Source: Ascidia mentula (Eukaryota > Chordata > Ascidiacea > Phlebobranchia > Ascidiidae). From it: DNA of 64,000 bases. Position numbers and translations under genes: made by a program. The notes beneath the pieces were generated by a model. It worked only from the letters and a program-made list of their open reading frames with translations, was not told the origin of the DNA and did not search any database. This document shows positions 16,017-32,640 of the stretch, one piece after another. The stretch covers positions 7,706,001 to 7,770,000 of the forward strand of contig OX387201.1 of the NCBI GenBank assembly GCA_947561715.1, given 5' to 3'. Within the stretch, counting starts at the first letter, position 1, and the number at the start of each line of letters is the position of its first letter.

Positions 16017-18000
16017 AGCGTGCCTTATGAAGTAGTTCGCTTGGAGAACTAACTGTTTAACATCTAACTTATGACGGCAATAAACCCGCAACAATGTGCT
16101 TGCATTTCAGTTCTTTTCCTTCTGTCCATGTTTTTTCCGTCAGCTTCTTGGGGTTTTCAAGAAGGGTCAATTTAAAAATTAGTCATACATACATGGTTGT
16201 TCGTTTTACCATAGCTTTAAAGGGCATTCAGATTCATGCTTTGACGCCACTAACACCGAGCAAAGACAATTGATATAGTGAGCGTCACTGCATAATAATA
16301 CACGTATTGCTACATGAAGTAAACTTATTTTGGAAATAAAAACACAGCAGGTCGCACTGCGAGGTGACGGGTTGCGAAAGGCTACATAGGATGTTGGGTG
16401 GCAACCCTGCCTGTTGTTATGCCTTAACAAGATGTTTTGTTAACGTCAGTTTTGCCTCGGTTTAATGATTACGTGTACGTAATCTTGTAACAGGCGAAAA
16501 TTTTCTTTAAAAGATTGAATTTATGCAGTTTGTTTACTAGACTCGCAGTGAGATACGTGTAGACAGATTCTTGTGGTATAATCTCAAGCAGTTACTTAAA
16601 TATGCGCAATACCTCATGGTAAACTAATAACTAACTCACGTCTTTTACATATTATCAGAATGCAGAAAACTTACACATCTAGCAAGGGTTTACTTGCGAT
16701 TCGAAACAGGATAAGTGGTTAAGTTTTAATTTTAAGATAAACCTAATCATTTCCAAGTAGGCTATATGTAATCCACATTGATAACAAAAGACAATTAAAA
16801 AACCCAGAGTTTGACAAAAATATATTGGCTGCTGTATCAACTGCAAAAGAAAAAGAAAAACTCTTTTGCCAGCAATTTGTCTCGCTATAGCACAGAAACA
16901 ATGCGAAACAGTGTCTATAGCAACCGTAATCCGTAAAGATGGCCGTTTATTACAGACGAATTCCCCAACGTAATAGGATATTTCGTGTTCCGGGTCCGAT
17001 TTGCTCAAAGCGGTCAAATGTGCCAAGGACCAGCTCTGCTTCCAAGTAGGCATGTGACTCTCCTACAACAATATAACCGTTTTAATGATTTAAAAAAAAA
17101 CAATAAAAAATACAGTATTTGGCAAACTCTGAATTAAAGAAATTGCAACAACCGTTTCAATGAACTTCAATGCGAAACGACTGAATCATATCGTCGGTCT
17201 TGTTTTAAAACTAAGGTAATACAAACATGTTAAATCCTTGACTACAAATACACAAAACAAAGCGGGTAGTAAATAAATCTGATGATTTATTTTCACAAAA
17301 CACATTTGGACAAACATTTATAAGAGATGGGTGCTTTTCGACAATTTTCACTGATGTGCATCTGCTCGATAGGAGAATAACACTGTCTACTCTTTCCAAA
17401 ATGTGCAAACATTTAAATCTTCTATGGGCTCAGAGCAAATACAGAGATTTTCTTTTGCATGTGATCACCAATAACAGTCCTTACAACCGACACGCACAAA
17501 CGTAAAGAAATTTTTTTATGTACAACATGGGAAAAATGACAAAATGTTTTTATGATTTACGCCAAGGACACTGTGTTCATGATTATCAGGGAATAGTACA
17601 AGCATCATTTTCAAAAAGCGCACAAGCAAAACTAAAAATTCGGATTAGACAGGCGCAAATTATCAAAATATGCCATAAGGATCATTTGACTGTTTTTTGA
17701 GACAATTTATGGAGTATAAATCAGTATTAATAGATTCACTATCGCATCAAAGGCATTGCTGTCAAACTGGATCAGCTACTTTTCCACAAGTGGGAGCGAG
17801 ATCTCAAAAATTAATCTGTATTGTTTAATGTAGCAAGACTGACCTAAAATTGCGGGTACATTTAAAGCATTGTATTTTTGCTATCATTTTGAATTCAGCA
17901 AACACAGAAAATCTAATAACAAAAATCAATGCGCCAAGTGACGGTAATAACAACTGAAACGATCAATACTCCGTTGGAGATCACAAGTTTGTACTGTAGG
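16017..18000. repeat. Actin intergenic block, second copy of the ~3.65 kb duplication
   Basis: Near-identical to 12366-14340, with small indels (for example, one of two tandem CTACATAGGATG motifs near 12740-12760 is lost). Start codons of A3 and A4 are 3637 bases apart and stop codons of A2 and A3 are 3651 apart, which sets the unit length. No additional gene is supported. Confidence 0.85.
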
Positions 18001-18229
18001 TGACGTCGCGCCTCGTAGCTAGTAACAGCTGGCCACGCAGGCCTTCCTTAATAGGCGAAGAAACACGTCATAAGGTTTTTCTTCACGCCCTTTAGAGTAT
18101 ATAAAGTGACTCTGTCGACTCATATCATCATTACAACTGCACGACTACTACTTCGTTTACGTCTACGTGTAAGTAAGTTGTCTAATGCATATTCCGTAAC
18201 GACAAAAATTTATTTTCCTTATACTTCAG
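18001..18229 (+). promoter_or_regulatory. Promoter and 5' UTR intron of actin A4
   Basis: CRE TGACGTC at 18001-18007, E-box CAGCTG at 18026-18031, TATATAAA at 18098-18105. The 5' UTR intron is about 18169-18229. It is a duplicate of the A3 promoter with a slightly stronger TATA box. Confidence 0.62.
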
Positions 18230-18254
18230 AAATACAAGAATTTATAGCATTAAC

Positions 18255-19669
<1,415 letters not shown>

Positions 19670-20648
19670 ATTTTCTGGTTGTTTCGAATTTGGATCGCAT
19701 TTAAATTACCTTTTTATCGAAAAAATGCTAAATTTGAAATAAATAAATTATCAACCTATGGAATAGATATGGAAAAGCATTGTTGTTTCCTAGCCTGAGT
19801 GGTTCATTTGAGTTAGTTCGAGATCTGGTGGGGTTTGGAGGTGTAACAATAAATTTCTTGCAAGTTTAGGAAATTTAATTTAACCATCAAAATTAGGTTC
19901 AAATTTGTCAAATACGCACCTACGCTTAAAAAACCCAACAACATCAGGTACTTTCGCTTTGTGCATAGTACGCGCTACATGTGTCTCTGTCGGCTTAAAC
20001 GCACTAGTTTGTTTCGGAAGCACGCGATAAACCATTGATTTTAGACTTTCAATTAAATTTTAAACATTCTATGTCGTAATTTGTATTTATACCTATTTAT
20101 ACCAAAGATCTGTCCATACCATAAAACACAAACTAAGTTATGTCGAATTTTTTAGAAAACCTAGTTTTGCTGGTGATTCTAATCAAAGTGAAAGGTGCCC
20201 TTACAAGCTGTGAACTTACTAACCAGGGAATCTTGAACACAGTAGCCATCTTATTTTCCACACCACAAATTTTTTGCTCTTTCTTAACTTTTTTGACTAC
20301 TAAAACAATTAACGATATGCAGCGCAGTTTCTCGGTTACAACATAAAATCTGTGGCCCTAGTTTTTCCGGAATAAACGAATGAACATGCCTCAGTAAGCA
20401 ATTATTTCTATTTAAAAGATTTTAATATTTTTAGATAAAATTGTTACTCCCATTCAACGAAAGAACTTTTTCAGAATTTTTTGCATTTTTGTGACCCTGT
20501 TGCTTTATGACAAGGAATTTTGACTAAATTTTCTTTTACATTTGAGAACAAATCTATGGAGGTTAACAACACATATTAAAATTTTAAACGATAGTTCTTT
20601 ACAAAAATATCACACACATATACAGTTGTTCCTTGCGCTCGAAAGTAC
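19670..20648. other. Intergenic, nothing recognised
   Basis: Contains the A4 3' UTR and AT-rich sequence. Short open frames here show no family motif and lie in no repeat that I can detect. Confidence 0.4.
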
Positions 20649-20656
20649 ATGAGAAA

Positions 20657-21616
20657 TAGTGATGCACCGAAACAGCATTTTTTTTATTCGGCCGAAACCG
20701 AATATTTGGCAAAAGTTGCCGAATAAACCGAAACTAATTTTGGTATCCATCGCAATAAATATAAACAAAACATGTGCTGGAATGCATCTGATCTAGGGAT
20801 GTGACAAGGCGAACCCGAATAGATTCGCCGAATATGAGCACAGATTTCAGATTCGTACGAACCCGAATGTTGCGTTTATTAAAGCATAATATAGTTGTGT
20901 GATACAACCGCCAAAGTTTTTGTCTTTTTCGCATGACCAATAACGGTAGCACACCGCTTACAACGCCACGAGAACTGGTGTAGTCGTTTTTGCTATTGGT
21001 TTATCACCACGATTGAACAAAACGTGACGAAAATGCCTTTGCGATTGTAGCAAAATCCTGGTGGTCTAACGTCGTATTGCAGTTCTGGGCGCTGCTCGCA
21101 TAGCACGGGTTTTCATCACCAAAATACAGGAGCGCATTTAAAAACAACTGTATGCAATTGATTTGTCGTATGATATCAAAAGAATAGTTGGTGAAGCAAC
21201 ATACTTGCGCACGTGATGCAAACGACCAACTATTATTGACGTCACACCTACAAACGAATATATTCCGGTTCGCACAAATAATGTTTCTAATTATTTGGAT
21301 TCGCACGAACCCGAATCTTTGTCCATTTGGCACATCCCTAATCTGATACTGTCATACAACATTTTATTGGCAGTTAAAGAATGCTGTACCAACTGCTTAA
21401 AGTTAATTTCGATGACAATTACCAAATAAAACACACTAGTACAGTTTGAACTATGATTCTAAACTATACTAAACTTTGCGTACCGGTGTTGCATGCAGTA
21501 AAACAGTTTCGGTTTTGGCCGAATTTTGCAAAAATATTCGTCCGAAAACGAATAATTATAAAAACCTTGGTTTCGGCCGAATAAATTCGGCAAACCGAAC
21601 TTTCGGTGCATCCCTA
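20657..21616. mobile_element. hAT-like non-autonomous transposon (outer element)
   Basis: The left end TAGTGATGCACCGAAA and right end TTTCGGTGCATCCCTA are inverted repeats. They are flanked by 8-base target-site copies ATGAGAAA (20649-20656) and ATGAGAAG (21617-21624), 7 of 8 matching. TTCGGCCGAA-type subterminal repeats occur inside both ends. TIRs of the TAGGGATGCACC type with 8-bp duplications are typical of hAT elements. There is no transposase frame. About 413 bases remain once the nested insert is removed. Confidence 0.8.
20794..21340. mobile_element. hAT-like MITE nested in the outer element
   Basis: Ends TAGGGATGTGACAAGG and TTTGGCACATCCCTA are inverted, with CGAACCCGAAT subterminal repeats at both ends. 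Target-site copies are ATCTGATC (20786-20793) and ATCTGATA (21341-21348), 7 of 8. It is 547 bases long, with no transposase. It lies wholly inside 20657-21616, so it inserted later. Confidence 0.8.
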
Positions 21617-21624
21617 ATGAGAAG

Positions 21625-22231
21625 AAAATTACAAAATGTATGGGTGCATCTCAAAACCACTAAAATATAACAATTAGATCCCAACCGCAAAACAAAACGA
21701 TTAAGATTAACGACGAATCGTCCCATTATATCATATTATAAATTTGTTAATTATTGAAGACCAAAGGAGTTTAAAGGTATAAGGATATGGATCCAACAAG
21801 CCAGTTGGTTTCTTCAGGATGAGGTTACATTATATACTGTGATGACATTATGCGCATTGTCATAACCACACCAGGAATGCATATTTACGAAAAAGCAAAA
21901 CATGCCCACAAAGCAAAACACCCAAGGTGTCAAAACGGTAGTTGGAATGGCTGCCAGGCGCGGAATAGGACAATAATACATTTATTGGACCAAAATATTA
22001 AAAAAAAGGAATACCCAGATAAAGAAAATCAACCGAAAATATGAACGGAACTATAGTGACTTTTGTCATACAAATCGTCAAACTTTCACATGCTGTGCTG
22101 ACATTACTATCATTGTCCGCATGATGCCACAAACATTTACAGGTCAAAAATAAAAAAGAGTCAAATTTGAGGATTTTAAAACAATGCACAAAGTGTCAAA
22201 TTTAGCTCGCACAACTCATAGGTGAAGAATA
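21625..22231. other. Intergenic, upstream of actin A5
   Basis: AT-rich sequence with no recognised gene or repeat. The conserved actin promoter module starts near 22232. Confidence 0.4.
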
Positions 22232-22530
22232 TCACTTCGGTTGCAACAGCTTGACATTGCGCTGTATACAACATGGGCGCGATCAGCTGAAGCGAATCGC
22301 GCCTTATTTGGAATGCATCTGCCGAACAGTTGTCACCACAAAGGCAATACGGTTAATATAAAAGGCGGTCGTGCCAGGACCATCACCACATCAGCTCTAC
22401 AACTACAACTGGTATCATCTCCTATTGGTAAGATATATGTTGTCTTGTAGTGTTTGTACCTCTACAGATGAAATGAAGCAAAGCGTCTTTTTTGTATAGT
22501 TTGATGATCTAACGTTGCTCTTACTTGCAG
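22232..22530 (+). promoter_or_regulatory. CArG-type promoter and 5' UTR intron of actin A5
   Basis: E-box CAGCTG 22284-22289, perfect CArG box CCTTATTTGG 22302-22311 (serum response factor consensus), TATAAAAG 22357-22364. A non-coding exon ends at 22427 and the 5' UTR intron is 22428-22530. The whole module of about 200 bases recurs before A6 and A7. Confidence 0.7.
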
Positions 22531-22538
22531 ATTTGTGA

Positions 22539-23999
<1,461 letters not shown>

Positions 24000-25085
24000 T
24001 TATTTTTGTTCTTTCAATAATATCTCATTTTCTTTTCTACAAAACTTGCAAAATTCGTAATAATTCATTTATGAAACTTGGGCAATAAATATATAAATGT
24101 ATTCTTGTTTACTCGCATGTACGATAGTTGAGTTTTCACGTCGTCCGACCAAGTTTAGAAGTTGTTTGTAAACACAAATTATTCATCACTAATAGGTCAA
24201 GCTACAACTCGCTTCCCAAGTGGCCACAAATGGCCTCGTGTTGTTAAAAGTGTTTTAAAAATCAGTCTGTCACAACAAGAGCACTAGAAACTAAACCGCG
24301 CATTTTGTGTTATGAAAACAGACGATGCAAACATGTCCAAAACACATGCGAATCATTTTCTGCAACTCCAGTTCATAAATACGATTATTTTTGTTATATT
24401 TAATATTTTTAAATATTTGTTTTTACCCTGGTTATATTTTGAAGCTTATTTCCTCCTCGAGTGCCCTGTGAAACAGTGTTATTGCATTTGACACATAAAA
24501 ATCTTTAAATCTTATAGATAAAGTAAAAGGTTTCTTAGTTAGAGGCCTTTATGTCAGAAAAAAGGCTTCATTTTGAACTAAAGATTCATATAAATCAAGG
24601 TATAACTCATAAAAATGTAGCCTGAAACAGACAGCATAAAATTTAAGTACAATTACACACTATCACTAGAAGTGGTCGCTGCATGTTTACACTATAGGCT
24701 TCTTCTTCGAGTGAAGTAACTTTACCGAGTAAATGTTAGGTTGAGTCACTTCACCGTATGCTGAAATTTACCCACGACCCCTGTTAAAAGAGTGCTTTGT
24801 ATTCGTACAGGAACTGCCAGCGAGCTTCATGCGAAGGAATGTGAAACAATGTGTAAAACTTACCCATAGTATTGCTAAATACTGCTCTTCTGGCAAACTT
24901 TATTTTATCGACGTATCAGCTGTTATGCAGCAGCCTTCTTCAGGAGGTATGAAATGTAAATCAATCAATGTGGACAATGTTGTGGCACAAAAACAAAGAA
25001 AAAACGCTACAACAGAAAAGAAGAAGAAGTGAAAAAACGATAAAGCGCGAACACACCAGCACTATACAATTATCAGTAACCACAA
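24000..25085. other. Intergenic, A5 3' flank
   Basis: Holds the A5 3' UTR. The remaining sequence shows no gene I can support. A 67-codon frame at 24829-25032 ends in low-complexity lysines and is probably fortuitous. Confidence 0.35.
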
Positions 25086-25713
25086 GGGTTATCAAGGTTT
25101 CTGGAGAGCGAGAGGTTTAACGGTAGAATTTCCTAGCAGGTGTCGGCACACTGGGGGAAACAGAGTTTGCTGTTTGTCATTGAGTGACGATGCATGCGTA
25201 TTAATGTTCAATGACTCCAAAATCATCCTCTTGTATCTGTCGGACTTGCGTTCCAAAATAATCGTTCTTGAGAAGTCCACCGCATGTCCTGTTTCGGCCG
25301 CATGATGAGAAAGATCTGTTTTCTCCTCATGGTTGTTCACGTCCCTTTGGTGTTCTTTCAACCTCGTTTTTAGCGAACGGCCCCTTTTCCCCAATGTACA
25401 CGCCGCTGCACCCACCGCAGGGAATGCTGTAGACAACACCCCTCGTGTCAAGCTTATCATGCATGCGGTCTTTCGGGTGAGATTACAAGGAACGCAGGGT
25501 AGCGGCCGGTCGTTCAAAAACCTGATGTTAACATCGCCAAGCAGGCCTTTTTAGCGTTTCCGAAAGTCCAGAAATATACGGTAATACAACTATACCCGCG
25601 GGCTGACCCTCGTCACTTCTCAACGTTAAGCTTCGATTAACCTGGAGAAAGGAACTACGCATGGTAGTTTTTGCAATAAAACAAGTAACACAACAAGTGG
25701 ACAAGTGCAACAA
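25086..25713 (-). mobile_element. Decayed Penelope-like retroelement, RT tail and GIY-YIG end
   Basis: Minus-strand frames give the end of a reverse transcriptase (VVLPYISGLSETLKR), then a linker with PKDRMHDKLDTRG, then the GIY-YIG nuclease start (GVVYSIPCGGCSGVYIGE), and RSLKTRLKEHQRD with HHAAETGHAVDF. This RT plus C-terminal GIY-YIG order is the hallmark of Penelope-like elements. The pieces lie in different frames. A TAA falls between LRSL and SHPKD, and at least one frameshift sits after VYIGE, so it is dead. The 5' part of the element is missing or unrecognisable. Confidence 0.78.
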
Positions 25714-26651
25714 AGGGATTATGATCGTTTACTTGCGCACTAATAAAACTGTCACTGGGACAGGGTATTTGAGTGGTAAGTTTAATTTCTACGCATTTAT
25801 GAAAGCTAACGCCCCGCATATCCATTCCAAAATTGACGACTAAAGAGGAGACAGATCAATTATTATTGGTTTATTTATCGCGCCAATTAGTATTTATTGT
25901 CGTTTTGTCCGCTCCCGACGAAGATAAATAATTAAATTTTGAAGCTGGCAACGGCGGCCGAATCCACTTTTACACCTACAAAACCAAGATAATAAAAAAA
26001 CACAATTATCCTATAATAATACGACTGTTTGTCTGGTACCACTAATGTTATCAGGTCAAAAGCGTAACGTACGGGTTCGCGTGGCGTCAGATATGATTTA
26101 ATTAATTCGGACAAATTTATTCGGCTAAACTGCAGAATATTCGGCTACGGTCCGAAAATAAGTTAAACGATGCGGTACACAGCACATCACTAGTTATTGT
26201 TTAAGTTCTTTATTAAATAAAAATCAGCCACATTCGACCATCAAGGTATTTTTGACAGTATTGTTCTAAAAGTTGTCACCCCAAGTCAGTGTGCAACTTG
26301 CGAAAACGAGAACAGTGTTTGGAATCAGCAGGACGCCCCTGGGATTTACAAGATAAAGTTCAAGGTAGAAAAGGCTGTGGCGAGCGAAATACCAGAGCAC
26401 TACATTCCAAAATAGAAAATTATGTATGCCATAATATAGCATTTATTTGAAATACTGTGAACAAAAAGGAACAGAATTGCCAAAATTCCTTTTTTCAGTT
26501 GCATATAAAAATTATAAATGTATAATACACATGTGGTGATGTCTACATTCACTACAATGTTTTTGAAAGTTAAAATCATTGCTCAAAGGATGAAACCACA
26601 ATGCAACCAAAAGCCATCATGTTAACTCTTCGAAGGCGCAAACAAATGTTT
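25714..26651. other. Intergenic, upstream of actin A6
   Basis: No gene supported. Some of it may be the eroded 5' part of the Penelope-like element, but no motif confirms this. Confidence 0.35.
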
Positions 26652-26935
26652 TTACTTCGGTTCCAACAGCTTGACATTGCGCTGTACACAACATGGGCGC
26701 GATCAGCTGAAGCGAATCGCGCCTTATTTGGAATGCATGCTGGCGAACAGTTGTCACCACCAAGGCAATACGATTAATATAAAAGGCGGCCGTGCCAGGA
26801 CCATCACCACATCAGCTCTACAACTACAACCGGTATCATCTCCTATTGGTAAGATATTCATTAGAATTTGTTGTACAACTGTAGCAACAACTTGTAGTTA
26901 GTACACTTAAAAAATAATGTTGTCGCTTATTGCAG
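26652..26935 (+). promoter_or_regulatory. CArG-type promoter and 5' UTR intron of actin A6
   Basis: E-box CAGCTG 26704-26709, CArG CCTTATTTGG 26722-26731, TATAAAAG 26778-26785, 5' UTR intron 26849-26935. Spacing between the three motifs equals that in A5 to within a base or two. Confidence 0.7.
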
Positions 26936-26952
26936 ATTTGTGAACAGTTTAA

Positions 26953-28381
<1,429 letters not shown>

Positions 28382-30480
28382 TTTTTGTCGCACAAGCAAA
28401 CTTATATTTAATACAAGAAAAATAAACCTGCTGTCATTGATTAGTGTGTTTTGTATGATCTTGTGACAAGGATATATTCCTACGTTTCCTTTACTTCTTT
28501 TTGGCTAAAGCGAATTCAATAAAACTTTCTTTCAATGAAATAGAAACGTGAAATAAATAGAAAGCAATGGAAAGCTATTAGATGTTATTTTTGAGGCCAC
28601 TCTGCTACAACACAATAGACCAGCCACACCTTTTGTGACCATTACTGTAAGTTTAAGAAACTCTGATATAATTTTTGGAATATGTATTTCTGTGTTAAGT
28701 CCTTGCAGACGCTCAGTAGTTTGTTGGTGTTTAGAAAATATATTTCGCCTAAAAAGACATCATTAGTTTCTACAACTGCCACAGGTGAAACAGAAATGAA
28801 ACAGTATAATTTTTCTCAATACCAACCAGCTGAGCTGTCTGCAAGATCGCTGTTTGGAATAACATAAAAATACATATCGTGACACGGTGGGAGATCGATA
28901 GCCTGCTAGGGGACCTTGGTTCGAACTGATCTAAATTACTTTATTGTTTTGCAAATCATATCATTTTTAGAGAGTATGTTTTAAAAATTTTTTCTTGCAT
29001 TTTGGTCCAGGTATTTATATGATGTTTCTTGCAATATTTACTGTGTCTTCTTTAAAATGTTGGCTGGAACTAAATGCACTTTTCGGTGTTAACAAAAATG
29101 ATAACTTTTTAGAAATCAAATTTATCTGCACACGATAAGCCACTAGATCATACACTATAACAACAAGTTTTTTGTGTTCGAGGACTTTAGCTTTTCAAAC
29201 TGAGTTACAAACACAGGCACCCCAAGTCAGAAATACGAAAGGAATCGTGAAATTAAAACCAACATTCATTCTTTGGAGGTGGAAAACAAAAAAATTTAAC
29301 CACATTTACGAAACCGTAAATTTTCACCACATTTACGTAAACGAAAGAAATCAAAATAATATTATTAATATCGTTCGGGGTGCAAAGTTCAATTAAAGTT
29401 GAGCGATTTCTTGAAAAGAAATTTCGGCTTGATCTGCAATATGTGCAGTGATGACCTCATGAGTTTTTTAACTATAACAAGGGTACCTATACTGCGAAAG
29501 CGCAATTCATGTTTAAAATAACCACGAAGCGAACGACTATATATAGCTTATCGTATATCTTTTTGCTTTTTTGTGATCAGCAGAATGTAAAAACATTTTT
29601 TAACATAGACAAACATAATTGTATCCTTATCCCAACCTGCGTGAAACAAAGACTTGTCTCATTAGAAAAATTTATCACGTATGATTTAATGCATATGTGG
29701 GGGGTTTGGTTATTCTTACAAACAGATTAAACAAACACAAGAAAATAATTGACAACGTTACGCTTTGAAACTTATCAAACCATGGTAGGCCTACACTGCA
29801 CTTGGTGACAAGGCACAAAACCCACAAAACTTTACAAACCATCAATATGCCAGTGCACTCAGTTAACAATTGATTTCCAGTAAACATCATTGAGGCAAGG
29901 TATGACGGAACTTGAATGTCACATTAGTGTATTGGAAGCAAACGAACGGATGGCAGTTTACATTGTTTTGATTACTCATTGGTACGTACTCGAGTTGGCA
30001 CGTTTATAGGTGAATGAAATATGTTAAATCCTGCGCTAGGTCAACAATTTAAAACAAGTCGTATATAAGAAAAGCTTTGCATCGCTAAATTGTCTATCTC
30101 GTTAAAAATTGCAAAACTAAATGTTCGAGAAAGCAATCATGTATTCCGCAATGGAACGTACAGGGACGACCATCATTGCATATTATGATGTTTTTTTCAT
30201 GGTCACAATTTACTCATTTAACATCGAACAAATGGAAGATAGAGAATACTCTACATGGTTCCATTCATAAAATGGCTACTTCATTTATTTTACACCAGCA
30301 TGCCTTAGTAAAACTCTCAAGATTGTTTTTGTTGTGCGCGTGGAAAATAATTCCAAAGCCATATGTGCCTCGTTTGCCAAAGAGACTTATGCCTAAAATG
30401 ATACAGTGCTACACGGCAGTCAAAAGTTATGATCAAGCAACGGTGCAGAAAGTGTTAATTTACCTTGTAAGTGCAGACAA
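28382..30480. other. Intergenic between actin A6 and A7
   Basis: No gene, RNA or complete transposon seen. Around 28880-28930 there is a tRNA-like stretch with a B-box-like GGTTCGAAC, too poor for a tRNA gene and perhaps a SINE trace. Short frames up to 73 codons lack motifs. Confidence 0.35.
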
Positions 30481-30786
30481 ATGGTATCACTTTGGTTCCA
30501 ACAGCTTGACATTGCGCTGTATACAACACGGGCGCGATCAGCTGAAGCGATTCGCGCCTTATTTGGAAAGCATGCTGGCGAACAGTTGTCACCACAAAGG
30601 CAATACGATTAATATAAAAGACGGTCGTGCCAGGACCATCACCACATCAGCTCTACAACTACAACTTGTATCATCTCCTATTGGTAAGATATATGTTGTC
30701 TTTTAAAGTTTGTACATCTACATGTCAAATGGAGCAAAACGTCTTTTTTACGTAGTTTGATGATCAAACGTTACTCTTGTTTGCAG
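30481..30786 (+). promoter_or_regulatory. CArG-type promoter and 5' UTR intron of actin A7
   Basis: E-box CAGCTG 30539-30544, CArG CCTTATTTGG 30557-30566, TATAAAAG 30613-30620, 5' UTR intron 30684-30786. The 5' UTR intron is close to that of A5 in sequence. Confidence 0.7.
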
Positions 30787-30794
30787 ATTTGTGA

Positions 30795-32239
<1,445 letters not shown>

Positions 32240-32640
32240 TTTTCTCCCAACTAAAGCACTATTTTTCTGTGTAGCGATTTATTTTCTGAAATACAGTTAA
32301 TAAAATTATTTGCAACAAACCGTTTTTGCTATCCACATTATTTTGTTTTTATGTTTGTCTACTAGTTAGATCAGTGGTTCGCAGCTTACATGAAGTGGAG
32401 ACTATCCAGCCCTTGCAAAATGCCACGACGATACATTAGTCAGTTTGTGACAACCCAGCCATAGACGTAAATTTATTCAAACAGGGTTTGACTATTTCCT
32501 TGAGGTTATCGACCACAAGAGTCAACGTACACTGTTTAAACTACCAATGAGGCAACCCACACAGTCAACAAACAGCTTGAACCTACTGATATCGGAAAGT
32601 TGATGTTGGCAATTACAACAGCTCTAAGGTATCGGTACTA

